This document shows positions 13,036 through 25,300 of a stretch of DNA of 64,000 nt, piece after piece. Every line of letters starts with the position of its first letter. Positions within the stretch are counted from its first letter, which is position 1. The notes beneath the pieces were generated by a model. It did not search any database and was not told the origin of the DNA. It was given only the letters and a program-made list of their open reading frames with translations. Source of the stretch: Chrysopilus asiliformis (lineage: Eukaryota; Arthropoda; Insecta; Diptera; Rhagionidae); assembly GCA_964034945.1 (NCBI GenBank), contig OZ035963.1:65616682-65680681 (forward strand), read 5' to 3'. A program made the position numbers and the translations under genes.

Positions 13036-13199
13036 AGCAGTCAACGACTTCAGTATCAGGTGTGAAATCTGCCGTTAGCTGTCATTCGCATTCATCAATT
13101 CTATCGTCAAGCGCGTCGCCAATGGAAGCCTGCAAGCATGCCGCAAGTCCACCGCGTAACGATCGAGGTCCTCTGAAAGCAACCACAGCCTCTAATTGA
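3880..13199 (+). CDS. Myotubularin-related phosphoinositide 3-phosphatase with FYVE domain (MTMR3/MTMR4 type)
   Basis: Removes the 3-phosphate from PI3P and PI(3,5)P2 on endosomal membranes (family knowledge). Exons read by splice consensus and phase: 3880-3997, 4241-5031, 5096-5286, 5667-5862, 5926-6111, 6174-6405, 6526-6631, 7120-7772, 8225-8397, 8466-8752, 8983-9160, 9222-9326, optional 9690-9812, 11060-11253, 11471-11594, 12933-13199. All junctions keep frame. The product is 1266 aa, or 1307 with the optional exon, close to human MTMR3/4. Domains: GRAM/PH at about 45-135 ([12 protein letters not shown]), phosphatase at about 150-560 with an intact CX5R loop CSDGWDRT (Cys406), Ser/Asn/Gly-rich linker at 600-1000, coiled coil at about 1020-1060 followed by CPHC, FYVE at 1111-1172 (WVPD, RRKHHCR, RLCGPCY), and a polyQ tail. 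ATG 3880 is chosen as the first in-frame Met after an acceptor. An active enzyme is predicted. It resembles the fly MTMR3/4 orthologue. Confidence 0.93.
5797..5820 (+). other. Catalytic loop of the phosphatase (CX5R)
   Basis: Within exon 5667-5862 the frame reads [14 protein letters not shown]. The nucleophile Cys and the Arg six residues on are both present, together with the myotubularin-specific Asp residues, so this is a catalytically competent member and not one of the inactive pseudophosphatases. Confidence 0.9.
9690..9812 (+). CDS. Cassette exon of the MTMR3/4 gene (41 codons)
   Basis: The 123-nt exon is exactly divisible by three. It is phase 0 at both ends, is open only in the frame set by the flanking phase-0 exons, and ends at a GTTAGT donor. 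It encodes an acidic, aromatic segment ([14 protein letters not shown], then [12 protein letters not shown]) between the coiled coil/CPHC and the FYVE domain. The acceptor is weak (gaaaaaag, no strong pyrimidine tract), which suggests regulated inclusion. The competing cag acceptor four bases downstream would shift the frame. Function unknown; it may be a docking peptide. Confidence 0.6.
11162..11579 (+). other. FYVE zinc finger, split over two exons
   Basis: Exon 11060-11253 supplies WVPD, the first Cys pair (CTGC) and the basic RRKHHC motif. The intron interrupts the Arg codon of that motif (phase 2), and exon 11471-11594 continues CGQIFCADC and RLCGPCY. All eight zinc ligands are present, so PI3P binding is expected. 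This explains endosomal targeting and makes it an MTMR3/4-type and not another myotubularin. Confidence 0.9.
11930..12085. repeat. Intronic palindrome around an A-run plus dispersed repeat D
   Basis: The arms caatcttccatatt and aatatggaagattg flank a run of A. Just upstream, gttaaagatacgtaaaagcc matches a short repeat also seen at about 28025-28085 and, inverted, at about 47985-48075. It lies in the last intron of the phosphatase gene. Confidence 0.6.
12933..13199 (+). CDS. Last coding exon with CAG/CAA tract (polyQ tail)
   Basis: The final 88 codons plus TGA start with a Gln-rich run, then a second longer pure Gln run encoded by mixed CAG/CAA, then a Ser/His-rich end finishing in TTASN. The acceptor is ttgtatgagtag; an alternative AG three bases upstream would bring TAG in as the first codon. 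The tract lies just after the FYVE domain. The opposite strand reads as polyAla/Val only because it is complementary. Confidence 0.8.
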
Positions 13200-16100
13200 T
13201 AAAATTTTCAATACAAAAATATTTAAACAAACAAAACAAAATAAGAAAGAATAAATAACTAAAAACTAAACAACATTTAAACAAAAAGAAAATCTATATA
13301 TACAACAAAATTAATTATAAAATAAATATATTATAAAAAAAAAGAATATTAGAAGAAAAAACAAGAAAAAAAAATTATTAATTATTACAGAGTAAATATT
13401 TGTTGTTTTTAATTCGTAAATGACTTTTTTAAAAATTTAAGTTTTATTGTAATTTAAGCTAATAAGAAGAAACAATACCTGTTTGTGTATTTATTGCTGT
13501 TATTTTTTTTTTAATAATACAAAAAGAAATGAAAAAAAGAAACATAACCATTACAATATAAAAAAAAAATGAAACAGAATGAAAAATAATAAACGCAAAT
13601 TATAATAAATAAAAAAACCGAGTTTTTAAATATAAATTATCGAAAAATTAAAAATAATATGCTGTAAAGATATATAAGAAAACAAAAAAACAAGAAACTC
13701 ATAACTGAAAAAAAAATACGTGTTCTCTCCTTCATCATAAAAAAACTAAGCGATTGTTATGGACTTCGCTTCTATATGAAAAAAAAATCAATAAAAAAAT
13801 TAATCAAAGTAATATTTAGGCATAATTCTTAAGAAAGTATTCGGGAATGTCTCTCTTTGAAAGAACAAAGCGTTAGCCAATTTGCTTGCTTCGATTGATT
13901 GAATTGAGTATCGGATGTGTGACTATTTATTATTCAATACGCTAGGAAATTTCAAAATTGGTGAATTGTTTTTCTTCTTTTGTATATCAAATCACAGATT
14001 AATAGCATGCTCTGCTCAAGAGTCGGAGATTTCCTACTATATTCAATACAATTTTGCTCTAAAAAATTTGTCAAAATCGTCTGATCGATTTGAAGTCTAG
14101 ATTGAGCAGCTTTCGAGCAAAAAGAGCAGGTCATTTGAATACGCCAATAAATTTCTTTGCCCTTTTCTCTGCTAGGTCTTTGCCTTTTTTTACACACCGC
14201 TCCTACCCAATTCTGGAACAGCATTTTCTTCGATCAATTGTGTCTGTTGGATGCCATTCGATTTATTTTAGAAAGCTTTTTTTAAAAAAAGTGTAATATG
14301 ATATCTTTATTTTTTATCCAATCCCTATCAATATGTTGACGTTTTTTTGATATTATTCCCCTCTACTTGAAAGCGTCATTTAGAAGCCAGTAGTTTTCAC
14401 GACTTTCTCAAAATTGCTTAAGCTGCAAATCTTAAAAAGCATGCGCTGGTAGCAAAAGTTTTTAATACACTTTCCAGTTATTTTTCGCAATCATATATGG
14501 GGAAATTCAAGTTTAGTATGAGGCGCTGTCCGTGTCCACAAAATATATCACATTTTTAGAGAAAAGGTGGTCGCTGTAGTCTGGTGGTGGTACTAAATTT
14601 CATACAAAAAATGTGACGAGATGAACTGCATTTTAAATTTTCTACCTGATCAATAGTTTTGAGAAGACTTTAAAATTTGAAATCTAAATTTTCTGAAAAA
14701 TTGCATTTAGATGAAATTTCTATTGAAATTTCTATTGGTCGGAATCCAGCCACTGATTATTAGAAATTTCTCTTTCAGATAGTCAATAACATTTTATTAT
14801 ACAATCAGTCTGTAAAACTTCTTAAATTTTCCTCATAAGCAATGATAAAACCAATTTAGTCACGCCCGATATTTTATTCGTCTGTCTGAGAAGAAAATTG
14901 CAATCTCGAAAATTTCTTATTTGATTGAAATACTATCCCTCAAAAAGCCAATTTTTCATAAAATTTTGAACCTATTTAGGCCTGAATATTACAGAAAAAA
15001 GGACAAACCAGGTTTAGATGAGTTAAAGAAAATCTGTCACCGAAATTGGAAATCAAACTAAATAAATTAAAGTGAAATAATAGAAACAATTTTTGGCTCT
15101 TATGATTATTACGATCGAAAATAAAATATAAGTGAATATTCGAAATTAGACCCACAAAATAATTCGAAAATAATTGCATGGAACAACAAAAACAAATATT
15201 AAAAAGATTTTTAAATATTTTGTCGATTTATAAAAAATACATATTATACATTTTGTGATCGTTAGGGAAATTCTATAGTTTTTTTCTTTAGATTTTTTTT
15301 CTAAAAATTAGGAAACATAAATTATAAATTTAAAAAAAAGTATATAAAAATTAAGGGAAAGTAAAGAACGATTTAATAAAATCGTAAATAATGAGATTAT
15401 ATTTAGGAAAAAATAAAAATTTAAACAAAATAAAAACAAGATGGCAAAGTCCGAAAAATATTTCAATATTTTGGACTGAATTACTGGAGAGACTGGTTGT
15501 TCTTTTACGAAAAAAAACAAACAATATTAATAATCGCTTTGAAACAAAAAAAAATTATATAAAATTCATATATTTATTGAGAAAAGAAAGAAAATTGAGA
15601 AAGAAATAAACATATGTTAAATGAAAAATAGAAGAGTGAAAAATAGAAATTTATGAAGAAGGGAAAAAATTATAAAACTAATAATAATTAAAGACAAAAC
15701 ATAAATGATAACCACTTGAAGATTTTATTGTGTTTTTATTTATTTTTAATTATTGGTAATTTTGCTGAATATTACTGTTACCGTTACGATTAGTTTGGAT
15801 TTCAAATAAAAGTTCTTTTCTATTACTTTTGGGTAATTTAGGAAGAGTTTGTTGCTTTCTAGTTTAGAGCTATGGCAAATCAAGTACGTTGCGTGGTATA
15901 CGCGATTTTTGAAGACAGTCAAGCAAATGTGGACATTTTTCCTTCTGCAAAAGGCTTTTTTTTCTAATACCCTAATACGTCTAATATAATGTTCAACATT
16001 TTAAGAATTCGATCGAAAAAAGGAGCCTTTTGAAGAGGGAAAAACGACTAAATTGGTCTTGTTGTGTTTGAAAATTACATAACGCACTTGCTAGGATATA

Positions 16101-18200
16101 GCTCTTATAATGGCTTTTTTTAATTTCTCGATGTTGTTTCGCTTGCTGATGCTTTTTGATAATTGGTTTTGAATTGATTAAATGTCCTTTTATTAATTAA
16201 ACATACATTCTGTTTCACAAAAGGTGCATTCATCGGAAAATGCAAATTTCTATAAAGACATTTTGATTTCTGGTGATATTCTCATTGAAAAATGATTCAG
16301 AAACATACTGTCGGAAAATTATAGGAGAATAGGTTGAGAATTTCTCTATATGGTAGGGCGCGAAATAATAAATATTTCCTCACTACCTTGTAAACTTCAC
16401 ACCAGTTATCTTTTGAACTGGTCCAGTAATTTTGATCCGAGTTTCGCCATAAAAGAGAATTTTTCGTAATATTGATTCTGTATCTTTTCCGTAGGCCATC
16501 TGTTATCTTTTGAACAAAGGTTAATCAACACAAGGCTAACACCATTTCGAACCGATTTTTATCCTTATTTTTCGTATCTCAAATAAATTCTTTACTTATT
16601 AAAGTTTTTTCTATCAGTATAACTGAATAATAAAACTCAGTAATTGAAGTTTAGGTTCTGGTTTCGTATCTGAACTCATACTTGTTTTTTTTTTTTTTGG
16701 AAATGAGCAATGATAGTTACTGCTTGCTATTAACTACATCATCGGTATAGCTTCTGCTATTGATAGATTGGTTGAAAAAAAAAACTTTAAAATATTACAA
16801 ATCGTCCATTGTTCACATCGCAATTCATGTGAAACAAAAAATTATTTTGAAATAATTTTTTTTATTCCAGATTTGGATTTAGCCACTCGAAATTAACCAA
16901 AAAAGGCTCTTATTTCGTGTGCACCACAATTAGTGTCAGCTTGTGTAATAGTTTTTGGTGATTAAACATTTCCGAAAATAGCAAACTTAAATTCATGGTC
17001 TTGTTCTTAGAATGATTAAAGGCAGATTTTTGGTCCAGCTTTGTATTTATTTTCAAAAAAGTTTTTTGCAACAAATTCAGTAAATTTTATTTGCTGCTTA
17101 CATTAGTTTTTTTTAACTCAGGGCATAAGATTTTTTTTTAATTTTAAGATTTTTAAACTAAGTTTTATTTGAATTCTATCCGCTTAAATTCGATTTTATA
17201 AAATTAAACATACTTAAAAACTAAACGAATAAATTCTCTCAAAATTTTATTGCATGTGAAAAAGATTTGTACGTGGCAAAGGTCTTCCTTAATTATTTTT
17301 GAGATTTTTTCCTCATTCACGTACAAAGCAAACTTTCGTAGAGTGCAAATTAAATTTTTTAATCACATTTTATTAGAGTGGCACATCAATAGGCTATCAA
17401 TTTAAAAAAAAGAATGAAAAACAGGAATTAAATCGAGTTTATTGTCCCCAATGTAGATTTCTATAAAATAAATTTGATCTTATTATATTTTTTTTCTCTT
17501 GATAAATTGTAAGTGAAACGAAAGTAATAATTATTTAATAAGAGAAGTAAAAATAATTTATCTATTGTAAATTTAATATATTCAGTCAGTTTGAGAGGCT
17601 GTGAATACTTGCAAATTTTATTGTGGGGTGAAATTTTTTTTTTTTTGAATTTTCCTTTTATTTCACAATTGGAATTTGCAATTGGGAAAGTTTTTTTTGT
17701 GGAAAACAATTTAAACGAATGTTGTATACCTTATCTACATACATAAAATATATTAAATAACCTAACAACTGTCGAATTTGAAATGATGAAAATATATTTA
17801 AATACGAAGGTTTTTCGTCTAAAAAATATATAATGAAATAAACCGAAAAAATCACAATTTAAATAAGAACAATCCTCAGTTCGTCAGTTAAAAAAAGGGA
17901 AAAAAGGAAGGTGAAAATTGAGAGTGGACAGAAAATCATACACTTTAAATAAAGTTTTATTTAAGTTGGATAAATGAATGGTGTTTTTTTATAGCTTATC
18001 CCTACAAAACCACCGATAAACCATGATTTTTGAAGGAGCTCGATTACCGGAAATTATTCCAAGAGTAAGAATTTATTAATCTAATGTTTGTAAATTGAGG
18101 TTTTTCTGTTTTTTTATTAATAGTTATCTTACGCGTATAACATTTTGACCAAAATCTTTGATCGAAGAAAAAAAAATGCCGAACGAATATTAATTTTGGG
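13200..18200 (+). other. 3'UTR and AT-rich intergenic DNA
   Basis: Directly after the phosphatase stop the sequence is extremely A-rich, with several AATAAA signals (for example 13249-13256 and about 13600-13615), so the 3'UTR probably ends within a few hundred bases. Beyond that I see long A and T runs and no splice-consistent coding exon on either strand. The short ORFs there (for example 13915-14300 and 15390-15610) are A- or T-run translations without coding character. Confidence 0.6.
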
Positions 18201-18335
18201 GATTTCTACAAGAAACCGTGTCTCTGTCTGTCTGTCTGTTTATCCATCCGTAATCACTATAACTTTCGAAAGGATTGAGCTAAAGAATTTAAATGTTGTA
18301 TAGTTGCGTTTCTCGCAAATGGCAAGGTTAAGTTC
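18200..18335 (+). repeat. Dispersed repeat family A, copy 1 (partial)
   Basis: A (ctgt)n run is followed by aactttcgaaaggattgagc and gtttctcgcaaatggc. The same ordered blocks occur at 22376-22930, 24668-25040 and inverted at 43715-44375. Confidence 0.7.
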
Positions 18336-18810
18336 TATAACGAGCAAAATTGTACAATTCCTTTCCAACAGCAAATTTTTTAATTGCAGATATGACAATG
18401 TCTCGTTAATCGGCAAAATTGGTCAAAAAGATTTTAGAAAATTCTCGAAAATGGAAGAAATTTCATTAAAATTGATTTCGGCCATTATTTTTCGCGTTAA
18501 CCATACATCCTGTTTTTTTTTATTAGGAGCAATATGAAATCTATCAACCTTTTTCTTAGGGCTATTATCGAAAGGGCTTCTTTATTGGAATTTTAATAAT
18601 TTCTTACGGCACATTTCTTCCAAAGAATGACAGTTCTATGGACAACTCTTCAGACTTGCCTTGCCAACGGACCCATACCTGTTCCAAAAAAAATCCTAAA
18701 CATTCCCGAATCTTGAATAAAACTCTCCTTCCTTTGTTAACCAATAATTTTAATTTTATCATTACATAATATAACTTAACTTTAGAAAAAATCTATCTAC
18801 GATTTAAACG

Positions 18811-19384
18811 TTAGCTATTGGAGTCTTTATTATGGTTGTGTGACGACATTCGCTGCTGCTTTTTCAAGGCGTCGATTACTCCAGCGAAATTCGCAGTCTT
18901 TTTCTTCGCGGAGCCTTTAGGAGTTGAATTGGTGCTTCGGACTCGCATTTGAGGTAGGGCCACATCATCCATAAAATCAAAGTCTGTTTTTGTGTTCGGT
19001 CTAATGGAAAAAAAGAATTGATATTAATTAAATATGAATTTAGAAGCACTTTTACTTACGTTTCTTTCTCGACATTTTCCGTAACTTTTGGTTCTTCTTT
19101 GGCAACCGGTGATGGGGCTCTTCTGCCTGGACATTTCCACTGGAGCTCCGGAATGTTCCCGTTTTCCAGGGAGATGTAGTAGCTTTCTGAAAAAGAATTT
19201 GTTTTGTCAAAAGATTTTTACTAACTTTAAGAGCAACAAAAAACGACAAAATCATTCTTCAAAAGTCCGAGTTTTTCTTATAAAACAAAGTAATTTTTGA
19301 GATACCTAATTCTTCCGGTACTGGTTCCAATTCTTCACCGTCCGCTACGCATATTACGGACCAATTTTCAGTAGCCGAAGTCAT
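18811..19384 (-). CDS. PA1/PAGR1-like subunit of KMT2C/D H3K4 methyltransferase complex
   Basis: Three minus-strand exons: 19306-19384 (ATG at 19384), 19060-19186 and 18811-19000 (TAA). Phases 1 and 2 match across both introns, and the product is 131 aa. Acceptors are TTTTTCAG and TTCCATTAG; donors are GTATCT (weak) and GTAAGT (strong). It has the PAGR1 layout: a Trp-Ser-Val/acidic start (ENWSVICVADGEELEPVPEE), then ELQWKCPGRRAPSP matching the family's Arg-Arg-x-Pro-(S/T)-Pro motif, then an acidic TDFDFMDD, a basic stretch and a final helix VIDALKKQQRM. Family proteins pair with PTIP in Trithorax-related complexes that methylate H3K4 at enhancers; nuclear. The assignment rests on remembered motif order, not on a search. 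Confidence 0.8.
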
Positions 19385-19623
19385 TTTATGGTTAAATCCA
19401 GAATAATTGAAAAAATACAGATCCCACCACTTTTTGTAAACAAATCTGACAGATCACTGGTACTTTTGAAATATGGTTGAAGTACTTTCCAAAAACGTAC
19501 TTCTATGTAGTACTTTGGAAGAAAAAGCCGCAAAAAATTCAAACTTTTCCTTTTATCAAGTAATTGATGAACAAAACAAAAATGCATTAGCGTATTAAAT
19601 GCATTAAGTAGCACAGACTTCAA
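19381..19623 (-). other. Upstream ORF overlapping the PA1-like start (ATGA)
   Basis: An 80-codon frame from 19623 ends in a TGA that shares ATGA with the start codon of the PA1-like gene. If the transcript starts above 19623 this ORF would be translated first and could permit termination-reinitiation. The peptide is hydrophobic/basic with no recognised domain. It may equally be a chance frame in the promoter. Confidence 0.25.
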
Positions 19624-19820
19624 ATGTCAAATTACTGACAACGAATTAAAATACATTTAGCGAACTGGCAGTCAGTGCATTTACACGAGTCTGTGTCAGC
19701 GACTGTGTCAGCTCTACAGACGCGTGTAAGGGCCGGGTAAAGTTTCTAGACTTTTTCGAAATTTAGCTCCATTACTACGGAACTTGCTTGAACCACTTTT
19801 TGTAAACAAATCTGACAGCT
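19428..19820 (+). repeat. Short direct repeat upstream of the PA1-like gene
   Basis: The block ccactttttgtaaacaaatc followed by tgacag occurs twice, at about 19428-19453 and 19793-19818, about 365 bases apart. It may be a duplicated promoter segment or element ends. Confidence 0.55.
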
Positions 19821-19824
19821 CGTC

Positions 19825-22238
19825 AAAGTTAATTAAAAATACTACCTCAATATGGGGTTATACTTGATGAACTTTTGTGGACAATTTCACAAAAAAATAA
19901 AATAAAGCAAAAATAAATAAATAACGAAAAAACGAAATCATTTTATTTCGGTTTTCATTACGTGTTTCGTCTTTTCAATAAAATAATTTAAAAAATAATG
20001 CAAAAAAATTTGAAAATAATTCAGATAAACTACATATAAGTACGAATTTTTCATAAATGCAGTAATATATATGTACATAATGACATAATAATTCATAAAG
20101 TATAGCACTTAATATAATAACTCTAACTGATGAATCAATAATTTTAATGGAAGTGAAATTCCCGGCATTGATAAAACTCTTCTAAGCTTTTATAACCGAT
20201 AAACAAATCCAGAAGTGAGCAATTAACACTCAAAATCGATCCATTTTACTTGAGCTTTAATCGACATCGATAAAGAGTTTACTTCTTAAATTCGAATAGA
20301 CCTCCTAATCACAAACTTACTTCAAATCAATCACTATGGGAGTCAAAAAAGCTCAATTCATATGTGAGACTGAGAATGGGAAAAGATAACATAAAAAAAT
20401 CACGAACAAAGATAAGTGGAAAGAATTCAAGTGAGTATGAGTTAGAAAATTTGTTTCATTTTCACACCAGACACTAAAGAATTTTTGAAATTTGATTTTC
20501 AGTCAGTTAACGCTTGGAAAGTCGCGCTAAAGCACTAGCTAGCCGGTACGGACATTTCTATGTTTTCAACGAAAAGTTTTTCGCTTTGCTTTCTCCAAAA
20601 AAACACTGAAAAAAAATCGGAGCGGATAACTTGAAACAAAACAATTTGCGGTTTCGTGAGTTTATTTATTTTTTGTTAGTTATACCCTTTTAGTTATACC
20701 CTATGTGAAAATCAAATTAAAATGAGGGAGTGTTAGATTTCCCGTAACGATTTTTATCGTTTTAAAAACCAATACAGCATGAATTACACCTGCGTGTTTC
20801 TTCTTCTTCGGCTGCAATATCTCTTGCCGAAGGTCGCGGTCGCGTGCCGATGTCTTCCAGTTATGCATCTCAATTCTTTGCACTCCCTGATCCATTTATC
20901 CATATGTTTGTCTGTTGGTCGAATAAATTGAGCTAAAGATTTGAAATTTGGTACAAATCTTTCTTTTTTTTTTTAAATAAAATGTTGTAGCACCTTAAGA
21001 TGATGTAGAAAAGATAGCCGCCCTATAGGTTTCTGATTTTTTTAAAATATTTTTCACAGCACTTTCGTTGATCTTCTGTTACGAACGAAATTTATCGTTC
21101 TCGAAAAATGTGCCTTTGCTAAGTAACGAACGAAGACATTCCATTTGGAACAAATATTTTATAAAGAAAAACTGATTTTACGTAACTTTTCCTTTCATCA
21201 AACTCCAATTGGAACTCGATCACGTGATTCCGATTTAAATTTGTACAAAAATTTGCTTGAAGTTTTCAAATTAACTTTTCTAAGTTTTTGTCAAAAAATT
21301 TCCAATTTTTGGCAGGAAAATTTAAGTGTTGGGTGAAAAGAAAACAAATTTTAGTTTAATGTTTATTCTGGGTGAACCGTTTGCCCGATCACGTTTTAAA
21401 ATTTCTGTGTGTGAAAACTTCATCTCTTGGAAAAGTTCGAACATTTTGGCTTTTAGTTTTCCGTTTGTTATGCTTTTCACTTCGTTGATTTTTGGATCAA
21501 AGAGGTGGAAGAGAGGGTGAACGTGTAAATGTGCCTTTTTTTGTTTATTTAAAAGATTTTCCATGGTTATCTACACATTCTATCGAGATATAGAGAGTCT
21601 CGTTAACGGGAAATTCATTACATGTTCGTCTTTTACTAATTTGGAAACCGCCAAATTGAGTTTTTCCTTTGAAATTTATGTACGTTGAGTGCAGAAAACG
21701 ATCGCCGAGTGCCAGTGGAAATGCCACACTAACTATCCGATGGAGAGATTTTTTTTCAACATTTTCATAGGAGTTTTCACGCATTTTCCCCCATTCAGTT
21801 TTTGATGCCACTGAGGCTACTACTGGTCTGCTTTGTGCGTTCTTAATCCTCGTTTCGGTTATGATCTACAACTTTGTGTGGGATAGACAGATTGAGCTGA
21901 AAATCATTAAGAGATCATTTCCGGAAAAATTATTGTGATAAAGAGCAGGGAAAAAAAAAAAATAATTAATTTTCCAATATTTTCTCAGACGGTCGTCGGT
22001 TTTCACAAAACGTTTCTTTGATTTGTTGGTTTTTTTGTTTCGTTTTAGGGGGAAAGTGTGGTACTTTTATTTTTTTTAAACAAAGTTTTTATTCAGTGAA
22101 TGATTAAGTCGAATATTGAGTCACTATTTTAAGCACTGTTTATTTTGATAAGTTTTCGAAATTTTGTGATAAGATTGCGGTTTAGAGTGTTATTATTGTT
22201 TTTCTTCATCAAACAGTGATAAGTTTATGTAAAGAAAA
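19825..22238. other. Intergenic DNA between divergent PA1-like and stomatin-like genes
   Basis: AT-rich with no supported coding exon. The last several hundred bases before 22239 are probably promoter and 5'UTR of the longest stomatin-like isoform. A tandem ttagttataccc occurs at about 20680-20701, and a family-A-like block (gagctaaagatttgaaattt) at about 20930. Confidence 0.5.
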
Positions 22239-22335
22239 ATGACGAGTGGTTCGTCAAGTGATCAGTATAGGGCCCAGCCCCTTGGTGAAGCGGTTACAAT
22301 TCATCCCTCTAGGACACAACAAGGCTTGCCAACAT
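22239..22335 (+). CDS. Stomatin-like alternative first exon 1a
   Basis: ATG at 22239 opens 32 codons plus one base, ending at t|GTGAGT. The peptide is Ser/Gln/Pro-rich and hydrophilic ([18 protein letters not shown]). It joins 29937 in frame, creating a Ser codon. It would give the longest isoform (302 aa). Confidence 0.75.
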
Positions 22336-25300
22336 GTGAGTAGCTTTTTTTTTTAAATTATCTAACTTTTCGTCCGTAAACCGCATGTCCGTCCGTCTAT
22401 CCGTCCGTCTGTCCTTCCGTGAACACCACAACTTTCGAAAGGATTGAGCTAGAGACTTGAAATTTTGTATAGTTACGTTTCTCGTGAATGGCTAAGTTCT
22501 TAAACTGGCAAAATTGGACCATTCCTTCCCCCTTCCCCCTTCCTCCTTCCCCCTTCCCCCTTCCCCCTTCCCCCTTCCCCCTTCCCCCTTCCCCCTTCCC
22601 CCTTCACACATTCAAACGAAACAGTTTTTTGCAATTTTCTCGAAAACGGTGAGTCATATTGAAAAATTTATAAAGGTCAAATGTGTTTAGAAGAGGATTT
22701 CACATAACTTATCCATACATCAAAATCCAATTGGACCACTTCTTCCCCGTCCCCTATACAAATTGAATACTTTTTTTCTATTTTCTCGAAAACGGTGGGT
22801 CGTATTGAAAAAATTGTAAAGGTAAAAACTGTTTAGAATGTGATTTTACATTACTCTTCCACATACCGAAATACAAACGGACCACTATTTCTCTCTTCCT
22901 CCTCCATACAAATAGTTTTTTTAAATAAACATTTTGTTTGACCTCATGTAGACGATTTGACGATTGGTGCTTCACAGTTGTAGCTTTTCTTATGTTTCCG
23001 TATAAAAAAATCCATTTATGGTACATCACATAAAAAAGTCGAGTTACAATAATTACTTATTATTGAATTTAATTTGTTAAATTTTTAAAATAATCTATAA
23101 ATGAAACCCTGACTGAAATAATAAAAATTGGCGTAGTTTGTACAAATATCTCATGCTGCAGTAAATTTTTCTTATCAACTTTTATGTCGAAAAATACTTT
23201 TATCAAAAAAAAAAAGTATTCAAAACAAAAATATCGGTAAAATGCTTATATTAACAACATTTCATCCTAAAAATAAATAATCTTATCGTAAAAAAGCGAA
23301 AAAAGTCCACATTTTGACTAGTTGTTAATTGTGAACGATAAGAATTATTAAAATACGTTATCAAATTGAGTGGGAATTTTACTTCCCACTTGTGTTGCGT
23401 CTCGCAAATGACATCATATTAGAAATTAGACATTTTTTCATATAAAAATATCTTTTCTGAGTGTATAATAGATAATATTACATTTTTTTAGATTTTACCG
23501 ACACGCTCAAACACCGAATTAGGTTACAAGAAGCAAAATCTGTACGGAATGTGGAATAAAGAATAAGAGAATTGACCACAACTTTGTGTGATTCTAACCG
23601 GTCCCATTTTTTAAAAAAATATTTCAAGGGAGCGAAAGAACTTTTGAAGGTCAATGTACTTGAGTTGGTTATATTTTCGGTAATTTTGTTTAGTTTGGAA
23701 AAAATGTCACAAGAATTAGACGCGTTGCGTTCAAGTGAAACGCCATGGCCGATACAAATTGCACCACCGCGTGAGTTTAAAACTGTTTATTTTGTTGTTA
23801 AAATGTTATTAAATTGTAAAATTGTAAAAAGATCATTTTGTGATTTGTTACGTGCATCATATAAGATCAAGAGTTTGTTTATCTGATATAAAAAAAATGT
23901 ACATAGCGTTTGAAAAGTTATATTGGGATGTAAGAAACAGGCAAGACGAAGAATTATGATAGTGATATCGCATGCAGAGTGCGTTAAGTGCATTTTTGCC
24001 ACGTTCAAGGCAATTTAGACTTTGCTGGTTTCGCACAAGAACTTGAATTATTATGGCCTGCAGTAAAGGCTGAATCATTATGGCCTGCAGTAAAAATTGT
24101 TGCACAGCGAGGTCCACCAAATTAGGATTAGGAATGAACACCATAGCGAGATTTTTTTCGCTGACACTATGTCGTCAGAAGGGCTCTAAGCCAATGATAT
24201 CATTTTGCTATTACTGTTGTTGTTAGTGTCGAGCCATTGTAATTACCACTTAAAGTTTCATTCCACAAAACCTATAGTGTGGTTTTCCGGGGTCTGATTA
24301 CGTGATTGTGTCTAGAAGGCGAAAATTGTGAGGTCTAACATCCGCAGCTGTCGGTTTTACAAACAAACCGAGTTCCATTTCGAGTAATTGCGATATTATC
24401 GATTCCCGAAAAAATCGACACGCGGTAGTAATAATCGCTTATCGCCCTAAACGAGTAAATCCCAAAAAACAAAAATTTATTGTCACGCCCGAAATTATTC
24501 GTATAAATGTTAGTTGAGAACGAAAAAAAAAATCAAGCCCTATAAAATCGGTTGGCTTTTTTTTATTAGATAGTGTTATTCGGCCCTTGCAGCCCCTCTT
24601 CCTTATTATCTTTTCTAATCCCCCTAACATTTGATAGCACATTTCAATAGTTGAAAAAATGGCTCATATCGCGCGTATTTAGTATACCGTTTGTAACGCA
24701 TCGAACCAATCATCGGAAATGAAAGTGAACTTACACCAGGGTGTTAGGGATGACAAAATATTTTAATTTCCACATCCGTTTTTCTGCCCGTGAACATCAT
24801 AACTTTTCGAAAGGATTGATCTGGAGACTAAAAAGTTATTAAACGAGCCAAATTGGACCATTCCTTCCCCCCTCCCCCATTCAACCGAAACCGTTTTCTG
24901 CAATTTTCTCGAAAACGGCGATTCATATTGAAAAAATTATAAAGGTAATATGTGTTTAGAATAGGAATTTACATAACTCATGCATACATCAAAATCCAAT
25001 CGGACCACTGCTTTTCCCCCCTTTTATACAAATAAACATTTTTAACGATTGGAAATAAATTCCCAAAATGGGGGAATGACAGAACTTCAACATTAAAGCC
25101 CGTTTGTGCGTACTATTCTTAAAAAATTAAGTTGCGGTTAGCTTACTTAAACCGTAGAAATTCTGGGGTTTAAATAATTTAAGTTGCACATAAGTTGCTG
25201 CGTTTCGTTGGTGTAAACGGCCATTAGTCGTCATAGTTAAGGGAAAGTAAACTTTCAAGGTAGCTAAGAAAATATTAATGTGGATATTGAATTACTTACT

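Noticed and set aside
12859..13044. Minus-strand 61-codon ORF rich in Ala and Val
   Set aside because: It is the complement of the CAG/CAA tract in the phosphatase last exon.
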